A stretch of DNA of 6,519 bases from Bifidobacteriaceae bacterium NR021. Its GTDB lineage: Bacteria; Actinomycetota; Actinomycetes; Actinomycetales; Bifidobacteriaceae. The translations under genes and the position numbers were made by a program. This document shows, in pieces, positions 5,880 to 6,519 of this stretch (positions within the stretch are counted from its first letter, which is position 1; the number at the start of each line of letters is the position of its first letter). The DNA is taken from the NCBI GenBank assembly GCA_003585845.1, contig NQOP01000006.1, forward strand, positions 42,760 to 49,278, read 5' to 3'. The notes beneath the pieces are model-generated. The model searched no databases and was not told where the DNA came from. It saw nothing but the letters and a program-made list of their open reading frames with translations.

Positions 5880-5952
5880 GGGGCTATGGCGCAGCTGGTA
5901 GCGCATCTGCTTTGCAAGCAGAGGGTCAGGAGTTCGAGTCTCCTTAGCTCCA
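5880..5952 (+). tRNA. tRNA-Ala (anticodon TGC)
   Basis: This is a 73-base cloverleaf. The acceptor GGGGCTA (5880-5886) pairs with TAGCTCC (5945-5951), and the discriminator is A5952. The third pair is G-U (5882 with 5949), the G3-U70 identity element read by alanyl-tRNA synthetase. The D stem is GCGC/GCGC. The anticodon stem is TCTGC/GCAGA with loop TTTGCAA and anticodon TGC at 5913-5915. CCA is not encoded. It is most likely transcribed with tRNA-Ile 27 bases upstream. Confidence 0.97.
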
Positions 5953-5960
5953 CGAGCAGG

Positions 5961-5991
5961 GTTCTGGTTGATTTTTCAATCAGAACTTTTT
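5961..5991 (+). terminator. Rho-independent terminator of the tRNA unit
   Basis: GTTCTGGTTGA (5961-5971) pairs with TCAATCAGAAC (5976-5986), 11 bp with one G-U, around a TTTT loop. The T-tract 5987-5991 follows at once. This is a textbook shape, nine bases after the tRNA-Ala gene. Confidence 0.9.
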
Positions 5992-6030
5992 GTTTATCAA
6001 TTTCTTTCTTGCCGCGTGCCCATCCAATTT

Positions 6031-6100
6031 TTGGGGAATAACCCAATTTTTTACTGATTACCCCTAAGAAAATTAGGGTGACACCCTGATATTTGTCAGT
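6031..6100. other. Cluster of competing inverted repeats in the tRNA-to-small-ORF gap
   Basis: The 5953-6244 gap has no credible gene. After the terminator comes a run of G and C tracts in AT-rich sequence. TTGGG/CCCAA (6031-6035, 6042-6046) is followed by T6. CCCTAA/TTAGGG (6062-6067, 6073-6078) has loop GAAAA. ATTAGGGT/ACCCTGAT (6072-6079, 6083-6090) has loop GAC and shares bases with the previous stem. ACTGAT/GTCAGT (6053-6058, 6095-6100) can enclose either inner hairpin. Such exclusive pairings look like an RNA switch or a small structured RNA. A multi-site DNA operator or a decayed element is possible too. The strand is undecided. Confidence 0.4.
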
Positions 6101-6101
6101 G

Positions 6102-6130
6102 TTGCAAAAAAAATATGAAAATGCTTAAAT
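6102..6130 (+). promoter_or_regulatory. Candidate promoter of the small membrane protein gene
   Basis: TTGCAA (6102-6107) and TTAAAT (6125-6130) are 17 bases apart, and TGC just before the second gives an extended -10. A run of eight A bases (6106-6113) lies in the spacer. The RNA would start near 6137, leaving a leader of about 108 bases. An alternative is TTGAAT (6133-6138) with TATATA (6158-6163) at a long 19-base spacing. Confidence 0.4.
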
Positions 6131-6135
6131 AGTTG

Positions 6136-6153
6136 AATCTCTTTGCAGAGATT
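6136..6153 (+). repeat. Perfect inverted repeat at the predicted RNA start
   Basis: AATCTCT (6136-6142) and AGAGATT (6147-6153) flank the 4-base loop TTGC. It could be a 5'-end hairpin of the mRNA leader or an operator that covers the transcription start. Confidence 0.6.
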
Positions 6154-6190
6154 ACGGTATATATTCTGCTGTAACAAATGTAGTCTCACG

Positions 6191-6211
6191 TGCACTAACT
6201 TGGGCAGTGCA
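6191..6211 (+). repeat. Second leader hairpin ahead of the small ORF
   Basis: TGCACT (6191-6196) pairs with AGTGCA (6206-6211) around a 9-base loop, 33 bases before the ATG. It overlaps the palindrome CACGTG (6187-6192). No T-tract follows, so it is not a terminator. Confidence 0.4.
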
Positions 6212-6244
6212 ACAGGTTCTCAAATTAGCTGGAAAGGTGTAGAA

Positions 6245-6448
6245 ATGATTTATAAGATAAAACAAAATATTGCTGATATTTCTGCTGGCGTAGTTTCTTT
6301 ATTAGTAGCTTCATTCGTTAAAGGTCAAGGTTGGAATATTCAAAATATTATGATTTGGCTTGCAACATTCGTAGCAACATATATCGCATTACGTCTATTA
6401 TTTATGCTTTTCAAAATCGTAAGAACTCTTCTCACTAAAAAACAGTAA
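6245..6448 (+). CDS. Small two-helix membrane protein, function unknown
   Basis: I do not recognise this 67-residue protein. It has a short basic N-terminus (MIYKIKQ), a first apolar stretch at about 12-25 (SAGVVSLLVASFVK region), a polar turn KGQGWNIQN, a longer helix at about 35-58 and a basic tail (Lys57, Arg60, Lys65, Lys66). This predicts a hairpin in the membrane with both ends in the cytosol. The ATG at 6245 is preferred because GGAAAGGTG (6231-6239) gives a good Shine-Dalgarno; the frame extends further up to 6143, but that part is Cys-rich, has no ribosome site and covers the leader hairpins. The sequence is more AT-rich than the genes before it. It follows a long structured leader. 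Holin-like, toxin-like or envelope roles are all possible, and none is shown. The last 71 bases of the window hold only a weak hairpin, ATTTGT/ACAAAT (6468-6473, 6480-6485). Confidence 0.65.
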   Translation: MIYKIKQNIADISAGVVSLLVASFVKGQGWNIQNIMIWLATFVATYIALRLLFMLFKIVRTLLTKKQ

Positions 6449-6519
6449 ATTTAGGATTATAGGCCGAATTTGTGTATCGACAAATAATGAGTTTAGGTAG
6501 AGCTTTATTGCGATTTTTT

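Noticed and set aside
5834..6046. Minus-strand reading frame of 70 codons over the tRNA pair
   Set aside because: It is the antisense of tRNA-Ile and tRNA-Ala; such frames are a well-known artefact and it lacks a ribosome site.
6143..6244. N-terminal extension of the small membrane protein by 34 residues
   Set aside because: It begins at a TTG with no ribosome site, is Cys-rich and unlike the rest, and overlaps leader hairpins; the ATG at 6245 has a good Shine-Dalgarno.
5925..6519. Integration site of a mobile element at the tRNA-Ala 3' end
   Set aside because: I saw no repeated copy of the tRNA 3' end downstream and no integrase in the window.
1..6519. CRISPR array, insertion sequence or rRNA gene
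   Set aside because: No regularly spaced direct repeats, transposase motifs, terminal inverted repeats or conserved rRNA stretches were found by eye.

Overview
The window looks like a chromosomal segment from an AT-rich member of the Actinobacteria, most probably the Bifidobacteriaceae (Gardnerella-like). I infer this from the protein character, the moderately low GC content, the use of PEP carboxylase and the tRNAs lacking an encoded CCA; no rRNA or database match supports it here. All convincing genes lie on the + strand, and there is no clear transposon, CRISPR array or phage module.

Layout. (1) 1-935 is the C-terminal third of PEP carboxylase (ppc), closed by a good rho-independent terminator. 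(2) 1167-1826 is a beta-class carbonic anhydrase with a near-perfect Shine-Dalgarno that is partly inside a predicted leader hairpin. (3) 1882-3743 holds a translationally coupled pair (ATGA overlap): a UPF0718/DUF318-type permease and a TIGR03943/DUF1980 membrane protein with a Cys-Cys motif. (4) 3820-5115 is a CNNM/CorC-type membrane protein (DUF21, two CBS domains, CorC_HlyC domain), possibly made from a leaderless mRNA. (5) 5173-5652 is a Dps-family ferroxidase with a complete iron site, followed by a long stem-loop. (6) 5721-5991 is a compact tRNA unit: strong promoter, leader hairpin, tRNA-Ile(GAT), spacer hairpin, tRNA-Ala(TGC), terminator. (7) 5992-6519 holds a stretch of competing inverted repeats, a plausible promoter and a 67-residue two-helix membrane protein of unknown function.

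How the genes may work together. Carbonic anhydrase makes bicarbonate, the co-substrate of PEP carboxylase, so the first two genes form a bicarbonate-fixing neighbourhood although a terminator separates them. The next genes have a metal-ion flavour: a zinc enzyme, a Cys-containing permease pair, a CNNM/CorC protein (a family linked to magnesium export) and an iron-storing Dps. That common theme is inference.

The least explained parts are the permease/DUF1980 pair and the 6031-6448 region (alternative RNA or DNA hairpins ahead of a tiny membrane protein). A second curiosity is that the arms CTTGTAT/ATACAAG occur as an inverted repeat both before carbonic anhydrase and directly before tRNA-Ile.
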